The notes below the pieces were generated by a model. That model was not told the DNA's origin. It saw only the letters and a list, made by a program, of their open reading frames with translations, and did not search any database. 64,000 nt of DNA from Nautilus pompilius. Lineage: Eukaryota; Mollusca; Cephalopoda; Nautilida; Nautilidae. This document shows positions 26,664 to 43,574 of the stretch, piece by piece. The position numbers were made by a program, and so were the translations under genes. The stretch lies in assembly GCA_018389105.1 (NCBI GenBank), contig JACATO010002459.1, forward strand, positions 62,001 through 126,000. Direction: 5' to 3'. Position 1 is the stretch's first letter; each line of letters begins with the position of its first letter.

Positions 26664-26930
26664 GTAGCCATTAGAGATAGGAAAGTCTACGTCGCGCCCG
26701 CCGGAGCCCGGCTCACCTGGTGTCAGAGGTCACCTGCAGTACGATCGCGGTAGCCATTAGAGATAGGAAAATCTACATCGCGCCCGCTGGAGCCCGGCTC
26801 ACCTGGTGTCAGAGGTCACCTGCAGTACGATCGCGGTAGCCATTAGAGATAGGAAAGTCTACGTCGCGCCCGCCGGAGCCCGGCTCACCCGGCTCACCTG
26901 GTGTCAGAGGTCACCTGCAGTACGATCGCG
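26664..26930. repeat. 86-bp tandem triplicate, CpG-rich
   Basis: Copies start at 26664, 26750 and 26836. They are nearly identical, including GTAGCCATTAGAGATAGG at the start and CAGTACGATCGCG at the end. The third copy is 95 bp because a 9-bp segment (CCGGCTCAC) is itself duplicated. The unit has many CpGs, in contrast to the A+T-rich satellites elsewhere. It does not encode a consistent frame, since 86 is not divisible by three. Confidence 0.96.
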
Positions 26931-29900
26931 TGCACCAAGGCTAAGCAGATTCAGCAGAAAGCGATGTAACGTTACAATCTGTAGATGCTACGTCGTTTTT
27001 TTTGTGGGTCTTCGTCAACCGGGACACGAACACAGCTGAACAAACCGTGCAGGAACTCAACCAATTGTTGTTCATTCTGGCGATCGGTAGGTGTATATTG
27101 CTGACCATTTTAACACCTTTCTGAATTACGGTGCAATGGCGAAACTTTCGAGCGCGAGGAAAGATACTGGACACAGCTATCACAGAACAGAATTCCGTTT
27201 TAAACGTCACCATAACGAGATGCAGAACTTTCTTCCATAAACGGTTATTTATGGCGATTCAAAGTAGCTTCCCGCAACGGCAAGAAAAATTGTTCTTGCA
27301 CGCGTAATCTGAGAGAGAAAAATTGCTGGCTTTAGACGAAGTTATCAATCTTATATTTAATTTTAAAAAAATTTGTAATATTATAAATGACCGCGCAGAC
27401 ATTTCAAGAGAGCAGCTGAGCTGAGATTTTAGCGATTGTGGATTCATTTTCTGGTTGTTATAAAGTCACTGCCGTGAGAACGGCCACCTTCCGTTAAGAC
27501 ATACACGCAGAACACTGAGTAATAAAGCTCTAGACAATGCTTGCAATGCATTGTTTGTTATGCTGGAAAGAAAATCTCCACCTAGAAAATATGTAGCCGC
27601 CTTCATTCCAAAAAACAGCCGTCTCTTTGAGGGTTCTAATCGATATTATGGGCGTTGGAATTTTCATAATCGTAAACATCTATTATCATGTACGCTGACT
27701 ATTCCACAATAGACTCTAAGGCATGAATATTTATTATAGATTTTTCCCCCCTTTCCACCTCAATGCTCAGTCTTTGATAAGAGCACGAAAGTGAGCTACC
27801 ACGGAGTTTCCGGTCTTAAGACAGAACGTACTCTCAGTTGGCTCTCCCCTGAAAATTTTTTTGCCGGCTCAAAAAGTAAAATATCAAAGTAAAACGAAAT
27901 TATCCATGTTAACCAATACCTTTTCCGTGGAAATATATTTTTAAAATACGTAAGAGCACCCCAGAACGTTCCCTCTCCTGTTTTAAAAGAACTAGACAGG
28001 CAAAGAGGAAGTCAGGCAAAAGTTTCGCCTCGTTTTTCTTCATTAACCGACCGCGTGAGCTTCCTCCCGCATCTAGAAATTTTTAAAAAAAAAAAGATTC
28101 CAGTATGGGTTTCTGAGTGTGCGTGTTGTGGGTTCTATGAGGGGACGATTCTGAATTGTTCGTACCTTCGGCCACAGCTCAAAAAAGTCTCCAACCAGAC
28201 TCCGGTAATTACTCGCCTCGTCTCGTCAGCAGGGGCTGCTACACCGTCCTCAGACCCCGAGAGTCAGGACGGAGAGGAGCTCGATAGAAGAATCAGAGAA
28301 ATAACCCCATCTCTACGTCCCGTGAATAATCCCCTTACGACCGTAGAAGTCCCTAAACCTTTCTGATTATAACAGATATAGGTCAACGGAGTAAGGTAGC
28401 GCGCTCCTTCGTTGCTGTGGCACCAAATCACCGTCCAGTCTCCGAAACCAATGCATCCTGGGGGGGGGGGTTGTCCCCCTCCCCTTGTCTCACTCTTACG
28501 GGTCCATTTTCAGCGGATTTTCTCCTGATAACCCGCTTTCCTCGCACCTTCAGAGAGACAAAAGTTCTAATCGATATTTCGGTGAAATCGACCAGGCTGA
28601 GGTGCGCAGGCGCGAGTCGTCGTCTTAAGCGTCCTGCTCACGTGCCTCCAAGAAAGGTGGGGGGAGGTAATCGCGTTAACCCTGGTCGCCTAACTGCGTG
28701 TAAAAGAAGAAGAAGAAAAAAGAACCAACAGGGATATTTAATTATATCTTGCCGAGAGCCAGAATTTACCCAGAACTATTGACGGGGTTTTCGTGAGGCG
28801 GAGCAGAAACGCGAGATTACGAAATGCCAGGCACGATTCTAGGAAAGCGTTTCTTCCGTTTAAATCTCCTTGTGGATCAGGGGCTTCAGGCCCCATTATT
28901 TTACAATGCGTAAAAAGACACCACCCTTTGTTAATAATGGAGCCGTCCGCTCCCTAAGTATAATTGTATACGGGCACGCACAGACATGGCATCGGTGCCT
29001 TCATGTCGGCTAAAAAAACTAACTATGATTTAGCAAAATCTCGAAACCATATTGTTAAATTCTTTAACTATTTCTTGACGCCATAGGATTATTAACTTGC
29101 ATTAGCAAATATATAAATGAGCGGTGTTGACGTATCTTTAACGAAATCGGATAACTAACCTAGAATTTAAACAATATATATTTAATTTGGCTTTAAGTTT
29201 TAATATAGGAGATAGTCAAAGTGTAGCTTTTGTCATTAATTAGTACTGCTCGGATCACGTGTCAGCGTTATTCTATCTGCCTATCGTGTAGTTTTGAGCA
29301 TTCGTCAGTGTAGATTCTACACGGCTGCTTCTACTACGCAAACAAGACTTCAAGTGCATGTTACAACAGCGTGAATCAGTAAACAGACTCGCGATGTGAC
29401 TGGTTCCAATGAAAATCCCAAGTGTTTGCTTTGCCAGTCATCACTGGAATGTCATATCCGACGTTTCCATAGAATCGACTTGGAAGTTGTTCAAAATCAA
29501 CAATGAACCAAACAAAACCGACCTAACCTTCCAACTCTTCAAACAAACAACATGGCTGCTAATCTTTCTTTTGAAACTAATATTCAGATTGAAATAACAC
29601 AATTTTCTCATATATTTGTTTGTAAACCGAATATTACGAATCAGTCTGCTTGCTATGGAAAAAGAAAGCATCAGACTGTTGGATTCCAGGAGGAAAACCC
29701 TGGCATCAAGGTTTTCGTTTAATAAAGTGTACGTACGCGCATTATTCCAGAAACATTAAACACTGGTAGTCAAAACTACGAAATGGAATTATTCCACTTG
29801 CCGTCTTAACAGTGTTTGTTTCTCCTTTGGCTTAGCTTATGTCTCTGTTTGCATTTTATTATAATAAGACGCTAAAACTCACAATGAGAGAACATTTAGT

Positions 29901-30143
29901 CAAATAAACAACCTGTTTACCTTTTAACCTAATTTTTTAAAAAAATTTTAACAAAGTTTTGAAATAAGCATTATATATGCCTGAAATTTTATGTATTTTG
30001 TTTTTTCAGTCATCATCTTCCGAATATAATTTGAGCAGTAAGAAAAACAGAAGGAAGGCTAATCTTGCTAAACTAAAGCGAGGCTGGTCCTGCTAAGCAT
30101 GGTCAAAGCCGAATACAACAAAAGGTCTAGTTGACGAGGAGAG
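26931..30143. other. Unique sequence, nothing recognised
   Basis: No gene or array recognised. At 28459-28484 a G10 run is followed by TTGT and then C5, which could form a short G:C hairpin or a G-quadruplex-prone element. Confidence 0.45.
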
Positions 30144-30653
30144 ATGTTAAGCAAAAACGACAAAGAATCACGGGGCAGCCACTCTTCTCAAAGAATTAGG
30201 GAGGAGGGGTATTGTTCTCAGTGTCAATTGCTTGCCATTAAAATTGCACAGATCTTTAATGCACAAAAACAAAGTAATCACAAAGATACACCTGCCAAAA
30301 GCTGGAGCAGCTCAAAGCAAGATCAAACAGATTTTAACGGAAGATTCCGAGCTCCATATGTTCGCCTGCTCCGAAATTACCATTTGGACCAACTTTCTAC
30401 AAACGACAATCGTGGACCTACCATTTTGGCATCTATGACAGTGTACGGCGAAGAAAGTTCACCAGTAGTATTGTATGGTCTGAATATACAGCATATTGTG
30501 GATCTGATAAAATATATATATAGCAGTCGTATTCTGAAGAACTTGGAGACTTTGAAACCACGGATCGAAAAATATAATTTTCCCTTTGTCTTAGATAACT
30601 GCAAAAAAAAACAAACAACAGAACAATGGTTAGGACATCTTTTCTTACGATAA
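30144..30653 (+). CDS. 169-codon open frame, possibly a degraded coding unit
   Basis: This is the longest ATG frame in A+T-rich unique sequence (170 codons would be expected by chance roughly once in several such windows, by my rough stop-frequency estimate). The protein is polar, Lys/Gln/Ser-rich at the N-terminus (residues 1-70), then more hydrophobic (SSPVVLYGLNIQHIVDLI, about residues 105-123). I see no catalytic motif. Downstream, a further open stretch at about 30813-30987 (CDHSDEGYGIQEP, then IDQSITPEGG) and a 31051-31308 frame run in the same direction, separated by stops and shifts. This would fit an old mobile-element gene, but I cannot name a family. Confidence 0.2.
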   Translation: MLSKNDKESRGSHSSQRIREEGYCSQCQLLAIKIAQIFNAQKQSNHKDTPAKSWSSSKQDQTDFNGRFRAPYVRLLRNYHLDQLSTNDNRGPTILASMTVYGEESSPVVLYGLNIQHIVDLIKYIYSSRILKNLETLKPRIEKYNFPFVLDNCKKKQTTEQWLGHLFLR

Positions 30654-33228
30654 TTCTCTCGTGAGATCCAGAGTGTTTTCATAATTAAAGCACCATGCAC
30701 TTCTTCATGCGATAAAGATTTTTGACCGAATCGATAAACATCTGCGTGTTCATTGGCCCCTTATCTATTCTGCAGAATAGTAGAGAAAAGCAGTCCGCAA
30801 GACGACTAGAATGAATGAATGTGTGACCACTCGGATGAAGGCTACGGAATTCAAGAACCTCGCATATGCTCAGAAATAGACCAATCAATTACTCCGGAAG
30901 GTGGCGAGTCTTCAACTCCTCTAAAGTATCCATCTTCTGCTAAAGCTCAGAACAAGATGGTATCAGAAATTCCTACGCGTAAAACATAGATAACTAAATA
31001 TACACGTGGAAGACTTCCAATGTAGATTGGAAAACTAATAGACTAAGCGGATGCAATCAAGTTTCCACAAAAATACAAGGTACGTCTACTATTGGTCAAG
31101 AAACTATGATGGCAGGACTTTGCTGCCACGGGGTCTAGATGTACCAAACCATTTCAAAAAGCCGGTAATAGAAAATACACTAATTAAGATATTGGTGTTG
31201 CTGGTATTCCAGTGCCTGAGGAAAAATACATCTTGCTTTGATCTTACGAGAAACTATGTACAAAGAGAAAACCAAATGTGGAGAAGCTACTTACGACAGT
31301 TTAAATAAAGCACGTGACGCACGAAAAGGGGCTCGAGGTTAGGGCCTGACTAGTAAATTAAACGGTACTTCAGTTTACCGCGGCGTTCTTCAGAAAGCGA
31401 GCTCAACGATCATTTGCCGAATCTATGGACAAACGACGGCGCCAGACAACACTTTGATAATTTATAACATGAGCGGTATAAATATACCTCACCGGATGAT
31501 CACAAGGTACTCGAAGAGTCAACGGGTGAAGTGTGACCGTGCTGCCTCCACTAGCGTCTTGGACCACCGGACGTTCCATACTTTCAATTTCCGATATCTG
31601 AAAATGATTAGTCAGTGCGGGTTTCTATTGAATCGGCGTTAAAAACAACAACAACAACAACAACAACCACCGAGCCGCTAGAATTTAAATGAATACTTAA
31701 ATAGACATTTTGAAATAATGTACCGGGTCATCTTCATCTACATGTGCCGCGTCGGATAATAACTGTCCGATTCCATTTTAACGAGATGCATAGGTGGATG
31801 CCATATTTTGTAACAAATAATGGCTCGAAAGAAAGGGTAGAGCCTTTTCTGGGTGCATGGATGTTTACTCTGAAGATGTTCGGTGCTCGCTCTCTCACCG
31901 GTCTGCGGGCGTATCGAGGAACGTTCAAGAGACTGCGGCGCTCCGACCCTACAGGCTGTGCTGTGGATGTAATGGCTTTATAAAACATCTCAACAGCTCT
32001 GGAAACCGGTGTAGCCTGCTGCCCGCGCGGCCAAATATCCTATCTCTTGAGTGTATTTTGAACAGTTTCTGAGATAGTTTTCATCAGCTCCCACTCAAGT
32101 TGCCACTCGCTCGGTCTGCCAGCCAGGCCGGGTTTATTACAATAAAGCGATGTCGATATACTAGTCGATTTCTCCCCCTCCCACCTCCATCCAACCGGCT
32201 GCATTTTGAGGAGATATTCGTTTAATTTTAGGGTCCCGTAGGTTTCCCCAAAAACCAAACGTAGCGGTGACCAAAGGGTTGAATGCGGCTCGCCCGGTTC
32301 CTTTACCAGGGTCCCTGATCCCAGTTTCGCCGACAGAAATAACCAAGAGATTCGCAAAGCCTATAAGTAGTGAGTCTTGCTTGTGACAGCATTCATTTAA
32401 AGTCATGGCTACCGTTAGGGACCGTCCCGAAATTACCTAATCTGTTACTTACCCTGACAGTCCGTTTCGCCGCTAGGTGGAGTTTATAAAACTTTATTTT
32501 TTTTTATTAGAAGTGGTGGAGACTCGGTTGTTTGTTCAGACATTACAGAATCACCGGTAGTAAAGGAAAAAAAATGTAAATTGAACCACCCAAGGCGTTT
32601 GGTAGAATTATATGAACACTTATCGGCCGAACCCTCTCACATCTAGCGCAGCGTCACCGCCAATCGATCGAACGGGCCGGACGTCTCTTTGATCTGGTCC
32701 CCTTTCTAGTTTGACAGCCAGCGCACTGAAGGACTCCACTGAAAAGCTACAGAAAAATCATTTTTATTCCTAACGACAATGAATCGTGTGGCCAATGCAT
32801 CCGTCCGATGAAATGCAGCAATTAGATACCGTTAATGTCGGAGGAGTTTTAAGAAGGCCTGTAATTATCTGTCGAGGAAACTTTCATGGTCGGAGCTGAC
32901 TAACGGCTGCGTCTTTCACGAGGAACGGTTACGACGTCACACCGCCGAGAGACTCATCGAGAGCTAGTTCACACGGAGGCCACGGCGCTAACCCCGTCTC
33001 TTTCATTCCGTTCCATTTTATCCTGCAACATGCAAGACAATTATCTACTCAAAAAAGATAACCGATGCGCTCCGTGAATGATATCCGGATAATCGCTGCT
33101 GACGGACGTTTTTACTCAATGAATTTGCGAAAAGATGCGAAATGCGTCTACTAGCGAATTATTTCCCCCCTGACTTTAGCCAGTGTCGCTAGTGAACGAT
33201 ACCCAGAAAGGTGGCGCAACCACGGAAA
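30654..33228. other. Unique sequence with short frames
   Basis: No recognised gene. An AAC run lies at 31647-31666. The 31.7-32.4 kb part is G+C-richer with overlapping frames on both strands and no domain. CpG-rich sequence continues to about 33.0 kb. Confidence 0.4.
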
Positions 33229-34093
33229 TAAGCATAGCTAGGAACTATCAGGGGCCAGCTGGGACTGTTTAGCTTTACGGATGGATTGTATTAGCATAGC
33301 TAGGAACTACCAGGGGCCAGCTGGGACTGTTTAGCCTTACGGATGGATTGCCTTAGCATAGCTAGGAACTAGCAGGGGCCAGCTGAGACTGTTTAGCTTT
33401 ACAGATGGATTGTATTAGCATAGCTAGGAACTACCAGGGGCCAGCTGGGACTGTTTAGCTTTACAGATGGATTGTATTAGCATAGCTAGGAACTAGCAGG
33501 GGCCAGCTGGGACTGTTTAGCTTTACAGATGGATTGTATTAGCATAGCTAGGAACTATCAGGGGCCAGCTGGGACTGTTTAGCTTTACGGATGGATTGTA
33601 TTAGCATAGCTAGGAACTACCAGGGGCCAGCTGGGACTGTTTAGCCTTACGGATGGATTGTATTAGCATAGCTAGGAACTATCAGGGGCCAACTGGGACT
33701 ATTTAGCCTTACGGATGAATTGTATTAGCATAGCTAGGAACTATCAGGGGCCAGCTGGGATTGTTTAGCCTTATGGGTAGATTGCCTTAGCGTAGCTAGG
33801 AACTAGCAGGGGGCAGCTGGGACTGTTTAGCCTTACGGATGGATTCTATTAGCATAGCTAGGAACTAGCAGGGGGCAGCTGGGACTGTTTAGCCTTACGA
33901 GTAGATTGTCTTAGCATAGCTAGGAACTAGCAGGGGGCAGCTGGGACTGTTTAGCCTTACGGGTGGATTCTATTAGTATAACTAGGAACTAGCAGGGGGC
34001 AGCTGGGACTGTTTAGCCTTACGAGTAGATTGTCTTAGCATGGCTAGGAACTAGCAGGGGCAGCTGGGACTGTTTAGCCTTACGGGTGGATTG
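33229..34093. repeat. 62-bp minisatellite, 14 copies
   Basis: The unit starts ATTAGCATAGCTAGGAACTA and contains GGGGCCAGCTGGGACTG and TTTAGC(T/C)TTACGG. The first nine copies carry AGGGGCCAGCTG, while later copies mostly carry AGGGGGCAGCTG and CTAGCAGG, so the array is composed of two sub-blocks. There is no long open frame. Confidence 0.97.
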
Positions 34094-34882
34094 TAGCTCA
34101 AGTAAAGCTACACGGTCGTAGGTTTAACAAACACTTCCCGAACCAAAGCGAATCCGTTCTCATTAAAGGTCATTTTCAATTTCTAATTTATGAATGAAGA
34201 TAGAACCAGAGCCAATCGGCGGCAGCTAGTCAGATTAGCACAAAAAACTGCCTTTAATTTTTTTATGCAGATCAAGAGGAGCCTTCTTATGGGTTTAGGA
34301 GATTCTTTACTGCACTTTTCTACTAAAGGCGACCAAAACCGTTTTCCTAAACAGATGTCTTTGATATATTCACAAAGCTGGAAGAGTTAATCCCATTTTT
34401 GATGATGTCAAAGACATTTTAAGACGGATATAATTGGGGAAAAGCAGTAAATCTGACTCTTTTAAATAAGTAACAGCGCGTTTATTATGGGCTTCCATTG
34501 GTTGAAGAAATTAAGAAATAAATTAGATTTTAAAGTAGCGACAACTCACTCAATTATTTACGTTTGATTAGAGGGTTAAAAGGGTGCATTGTGAAACTGG
34601 ACTTTTACCAAAACTTGAAAAAACTACGGAATTAGTGAATCCAGATTTAAAAGAAACAGAACATTGAAAGAAATAATTTTAAATCTTTATCTCAATATCC
34701 GAAACCTTTCTTTTACTTACCAAAGATAATTATTGGTTTTTAATTAAGCACAGGAGATGGCAGATGTTGGCGACGATGATTAAAACATGGGAACATATTA
34801 TATCTTTAATCTGAAGGTGCATAGTTTTACAAATATTGTCTTTTGGTAAACTGTGGCTAGGATCAGAATAAAAGTCTTTTTT

Positions 34883-34884
<2 letters not shown>
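34094..34884. other. A+T-rich spacer between two arrays
   Basis: No recognised gene. A 66-codon frame at 34190-34390 has no domain. Confidence 0.5.
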
Positions 34885-34917
<33 letters not shown>

Positions 34918-34936
34918 GAGAAGGAGAGAGAGAGAG

Positions 34937-34969
<33 letters not shown>

Positions 34970-34981
34970 TGGAGAGAGAGT

Positions 34982-35028
<47 letters not shown>

Positions 35029-35062
35029 AGAGTAACAGAGAGAGAGAGAGAAGAGAGAGAGA

Positions 35063-35114
<52 letters not shown>

Positions 35115-35353
35115 AGAGTAACAGAGAAGAGAGATGGAGAGAGAGAGAGATGGAGAGAGAGAGAGAAGAGAGAGAGAGAGTAACAGAGAGAAGAGAGATG
35201 AGAGAGAGAGAGAGAGCGAGAGAGAGAGAGAGATGGAGAGAGAGAGTAACAGAGAGAGAGCGAGAGAGATGGAGAGAGAGAGAGAGCGAGAGAGAGAGAC
35301 TGAGAGAGAGAGAGACTGAGAGAGAGAGAGAGAGATGGAGAGAGGAGAGTAAC

Positions 35354-35388
<35 letters not shown>

Positions 35389-35425
35389 ATGGAGAGAGAG
35401 AGTAACAGAGAGAGAGAGAGAGAAT
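34885..35425. repeat. GA-rich purine tract with ATGG and TAACAG interruptions
   Basis: The plus strand is almost wholly purine for 540 bp. GAGAGA is interrupted by GAGATGGAGAG, GAGTAACAGAGAG, GAGCGAG and GACTGAG at irregular spacing. The minus strand is therefore an open Leu/Ser-rich frame of 225 codons (34798-35475) that I regard as an artefact. The ATGG and TAACAG interruptions match the core of the satellites at 4.3 and 54.8 kb. Confidence 0.97.
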
Positions 35426-40021
<4,596 letters not shown>

Positions 40022-40276
40022 GAAGTCGTAAACTTTATACATAGGAGAGATGATTCAGTTTCTGGTAATCCAGTTACATCCATTGGATTTAAAGAACTTT
40101 ATCCTTTGTTTTTCATGCAAGTGGACAACCAGAAAGGTTAGAAATAGTTTAGCTGATGTAAAGATTAAGGTTGCTTTTAACTAAAAGCCCGAAAATACTC
40201 CGGCCTTTATAGTTGTTTTGTCTGATTAAATTATAAACAGACAATCAAATGGTAATACAGTGAGAGTTGTTTTATT
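40022..40276 (+). pseudogene. Frameshifted coding relic, probable mobile-element ORF C-terminus
   Basis: Two plus frames combine into one protein-like reading. The frame from 40022 gives EVVNFIHRRDDSVSG, then TSIGFKELYPLFFMQVDNQ and stops. From 40143, one base out of phase, it continues NSLADVKIKVAFN, stop, KPENTPAFIVVLSD, stop, then QSNGNTVRVVL. The pattern of 'LYP-aromatic', 'Q', 'ADVKIK-F', 'NTPA-(hydrophobic)-LSD' and a final 'GN-VRVV' resembles a C-terminal segment I have seen in uncharacterised, multi-copy invertebrate proteins. That is recollection, not a search. At least one frameshift and two stops mean it is dead. The parent family is not named. Confidence 0.33.
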
Positions 40277-41644
40277 ACTTCTCTTTGCACAATTTTTCTG
40301 TAAATAAAAAAGAACCATATTTCTCGCAAGTTTCCTTTGAATGAATATCGAAAGATAAAAAAAAGTTAGCACTGGGAACTATTAGGTTAGGGTTAACTAA
40401 AGATCACTTACAGGATGACTTCACCATTTTTATAACCCAAAGACATAAAAAAAAACAGAGTTGAGAAAGGTCAGGACTTTAATTTTAAAATCAATAAGAG
40501 CTAAATTCTCAAAAGGGCGAGTTTCTACTTATTTATTGGACCTCTTTTCAGGCTGTCTTAAATTGTCTTCTAATAGTGGCTATTTTCACAAAAAGCATCT
40601 ACAGAAAATTCGTGATGTAGATATAAAGAAGAGCAGAAACGGTAAAAGGTTGGCTAATTTCGTAGAGCTATCTCAACAACTCTGTCGAATGTTCAGAAAG
40701 TTATTTTACCAGGTTTTCTTGGAGAACTAGTGCATTATAATACACAAAAATGCTGCAAAAAATTGGGATAAAAGGTGGAAGAGGATGCTTCGGTGGCTAG
40801 AAGATACTACAGACACACAGCTAACTAAAGATCTAAGACATTCGCTTAATGATGCTTGTAAGTGTAGAAAAATACAATTACATTTGTTGACATTGGCGAC
40901 CACACGATTTTTTCCAGAGAGGGAAGGGGGAAATCAGCGGAATGGCACGCGATGAAAGTACACTAACGTCGAAAAATAAAAAGACACTAATTTGTTGTTG
41001 TTGTTTTTTTTCCTATGACAAGTTTTAGATTTTGCTTAATAAATCTTTTACTTAGGAAATATTTCTTATGATTCATTTAGGAATTAAAAAAAAAAGTTCC
41101 AATTTATTTTTTCGACGTTAGCAGGCTTCCTTTGCTGTCCTGCTTCCCCATCAGAACTCGTGATAACGAAACTTTAAAAAAAAACAACAAAAAAACACAT
41201 TTTAATTCTGTATTATTAACCCTCTCACCATAAACTTTCTGGAGAGAGATGGGGTGAGTTGGCCGCTCTTCGTCCTGCCTTGCGGAGGTTGTGTTTGTTG
41301 GTACGAGCTTAACACTCCGACTTAATTCGCCGTTTAAATGTGTCCCTATTCTATTCGCCGTTTTTTTTTATATTAAATTAAAATAGCATCGAATAATTCT
41401 GATATAAAATTATGGTAAAAAATGGAAACAGTTTAGGAGTGCATTTATGAAATAATCATTTTAGTAAATCCAATAATGGAATGAGAGGTTTCAAATTTAG
41501 ATTCAGTAAAAATTCAGTTACACAATGGAATCTGTTGGCACGAAGTTTTCTTTATTTGTTACCGTTATTAAACATTTTTACAGTTTATTTTTCAGTGTGT
41601 GTGTGTGTGTTCAATTTAAAGAAATTTTACATATGATTAGTTTG
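40277..41644. other. A+T-rich unique sequence
   Basis: An 89-codon plus frame (40461-40730) just downstream of the relic has no recognised domain and might belong to the same degraded element. A T/G-rich run lies at 40994-41010. Confidence 0.4.
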
Positions 41645-41690
41645 ATGAAGTCATGTCTGTGTGTGTGCACACACACAGACATGACTTCAT
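41645..41690. repeat. Perfect 46-bp palindrome
   Basis: The left arm ATGAAGTCATGTCTGTG continued by TGTGTG is matched base for base by its reverse complement, with no spacer. The centre is TGTG|CACA at 41667/41668, and the next base on each side breaks the symmetry. The arms end in a unique 15-mer, so this is not merely a GT/AC dinucleotide mirror. It would extrude as a cruciform or form a hairpin in single strands. Confidence 0.97.
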
Positions 41691-41905
41691 GAACTACTCT
41701 TCGCCACGTTAGCTAAAACATTTCGCAGGATTTAATGATAAGCTGATTCCTAGCCGAAGATACACTGAAGCTGCTCAAAATGACACCAGTTGGTTTGTTA
41801 ACCGCCTGCAATTGTCCTGATCAGCAATAAAATCGGGATAGCAAGCAAATTAATAAACGTATTCAAGTTCGATGTCTTTTAGAGCCGAGACCAAAAGATT
41901 AACTG

Positions 41906-41906
41906 T

Positions 41907-41970
<64 letters not shown>
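41906..41970. repeat. GT microsatellite
   Basis: About 32 GT units occur with one GG slip at 41930-41931. The tract is potentially Z-DNA forming, and its flanks are unrelated. Confidence 0.98.
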
Positions 41971-41973
<3 letters not shown>

Positions 41974-43428
41974 ACTCAGCTATTCGTTCATCAGTCCACC
42001 TGCACTGTAATCATATATTCCAGTGATGTCTCGTGATATCACACTCACCTGTATTCCCTAGAAGCTACTTAAAAACGAAAGCTTAGAAAAAACAACTTCG
42101 TTTACTTCCGCCCGTTTGTTCATGATAACAAAATTTCTGATTGTATTAAATAAATTTATTACATTTCTCTCTCTTTGCGTTTTAAGACCTGGAATCGGTT
42201 ATTTGCTTTACGATTGGTTTTTTTCCCTGCGAGATTTGAAACTCTGTGAACGATAGACGTCTTATCGCTGACTAATTATTGCCCAGGCAAAACTTTCCCC
42301 CAGCAAATCTGATCAATTATTTTTCACTATTTAGCGAGAATATTATACTTTTAATGTCAGTGTGACTCTAAAAGAAACCAGCGAATGCGAATCCTACAAA
42401 ATGTAAGCTAAAGTTCCAAAAGTGGCCGGTAGCGGTCTATTCCGTTGGCAATACCTTTAGCCGCTGATCTTTAGAAAATTTAGAGCAAAGATTTCGAATT
42501 AGGCCTGCGATTCTGAAGTGAAAAATCTCAGTTACATTTTGGCTATTATGAATAATTAATGTCACTTTTTAACTCTATGGTTTATCTATTAATAGTATAA
42601 CGTTCAAAGAAAAGTATTTGAAAACTGCTGTTTGGCCAATGAGTGTTGCTAGACGAAACCTGGCTATTAACTCGCAGGTTTCAATTACGCTAACTAACTT
42701 CTGAACTCGAAACAAGTAAATACTTTTCCAGTTCACCCCGATACCTTTAAATCGCGGTTTGGTTGCCGTGTCTATGGTCCACGTAAAGTCGGACCTTAAT
42801 CAAATCTAACAAAAGCTCTAAACCAAACATTAAGAATTTTGGTTATTTTTCTTCTTTTTTTAAAAAAAAATTGTCCTTTGGCATCTGATATACCGGTCGT
42901 CAAAGGGGCCGAGTGAAACTCTCACACACGCGCACATATACTGGACTTCAGCTCTTCTCTAAACTGCTCATAAAATCTTGGGTTTTTATATCAAAAACAA
43001 GCTTTAAAATAGTTTCAGTTTACTATCGTAATTTAAAATCCCGTATCTCTGGATATTTTTCTATTATTTACAGAAAAATGAATTACATGTAAGCTTTCTC
43101 TCGCTGATAACAGGCGATACATAATTATTTTTTTTAACGCTTTAAAGATTACAGATTTCTAGCCATAAATTAATTAACAGGTAAACTGTACAAGTTTATA
43201 TCAAAATGACTTCTTTTTCCACGTTAAGCTCCAGTTTGATGGACGGATGGGTGAAATGAAATGGAGAAATTTGACGCTGTCGTCGTCCCTAATACCTAAT
43301 ACCATTGTGCAAGTTTCAGTCAGATTGAAATGCCTGATTTAATCCTGATACATGTGTACACAGATAAAAGCTTTCTCTGTAATAACGTACGAACTCCGCA
43401 GTCTCCTGGTTACCTATCAGCTTATCAC
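41971..43428. other. A+T-rich unique sequence
   Basis: No gene, array or RNA recognised. Homopolymer runs are frequent, for example A9 near 42863. Confidence 0.5.
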
Positions 43429-43505
43429 CTCTCTCTCTCTCTCTCTCTCTCACTGTAATGATGCCATCTCTCTCTCTCTCTCTCTCTCTTCTCTATCTAT
43501 ATTAA

Positions 43506-43571
<66 letters not shown>

Positions 43572-43574
43572 CCC
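43429..43574. repeat. CT-rich array with a degenerate satellite core
   Basis: CT dinucleotides are interrupted by CACTGTAATGATGCCATCTC at 43451-43470 and CTATCTATATTAACGTTCTC near 43492-43511. The reverse complement of the first interruption, GATGGCATCATTACAG, aligns with the GATGGCGTCAGTACAG core of the 4.3-kb satellite. Confidence 0.93.
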
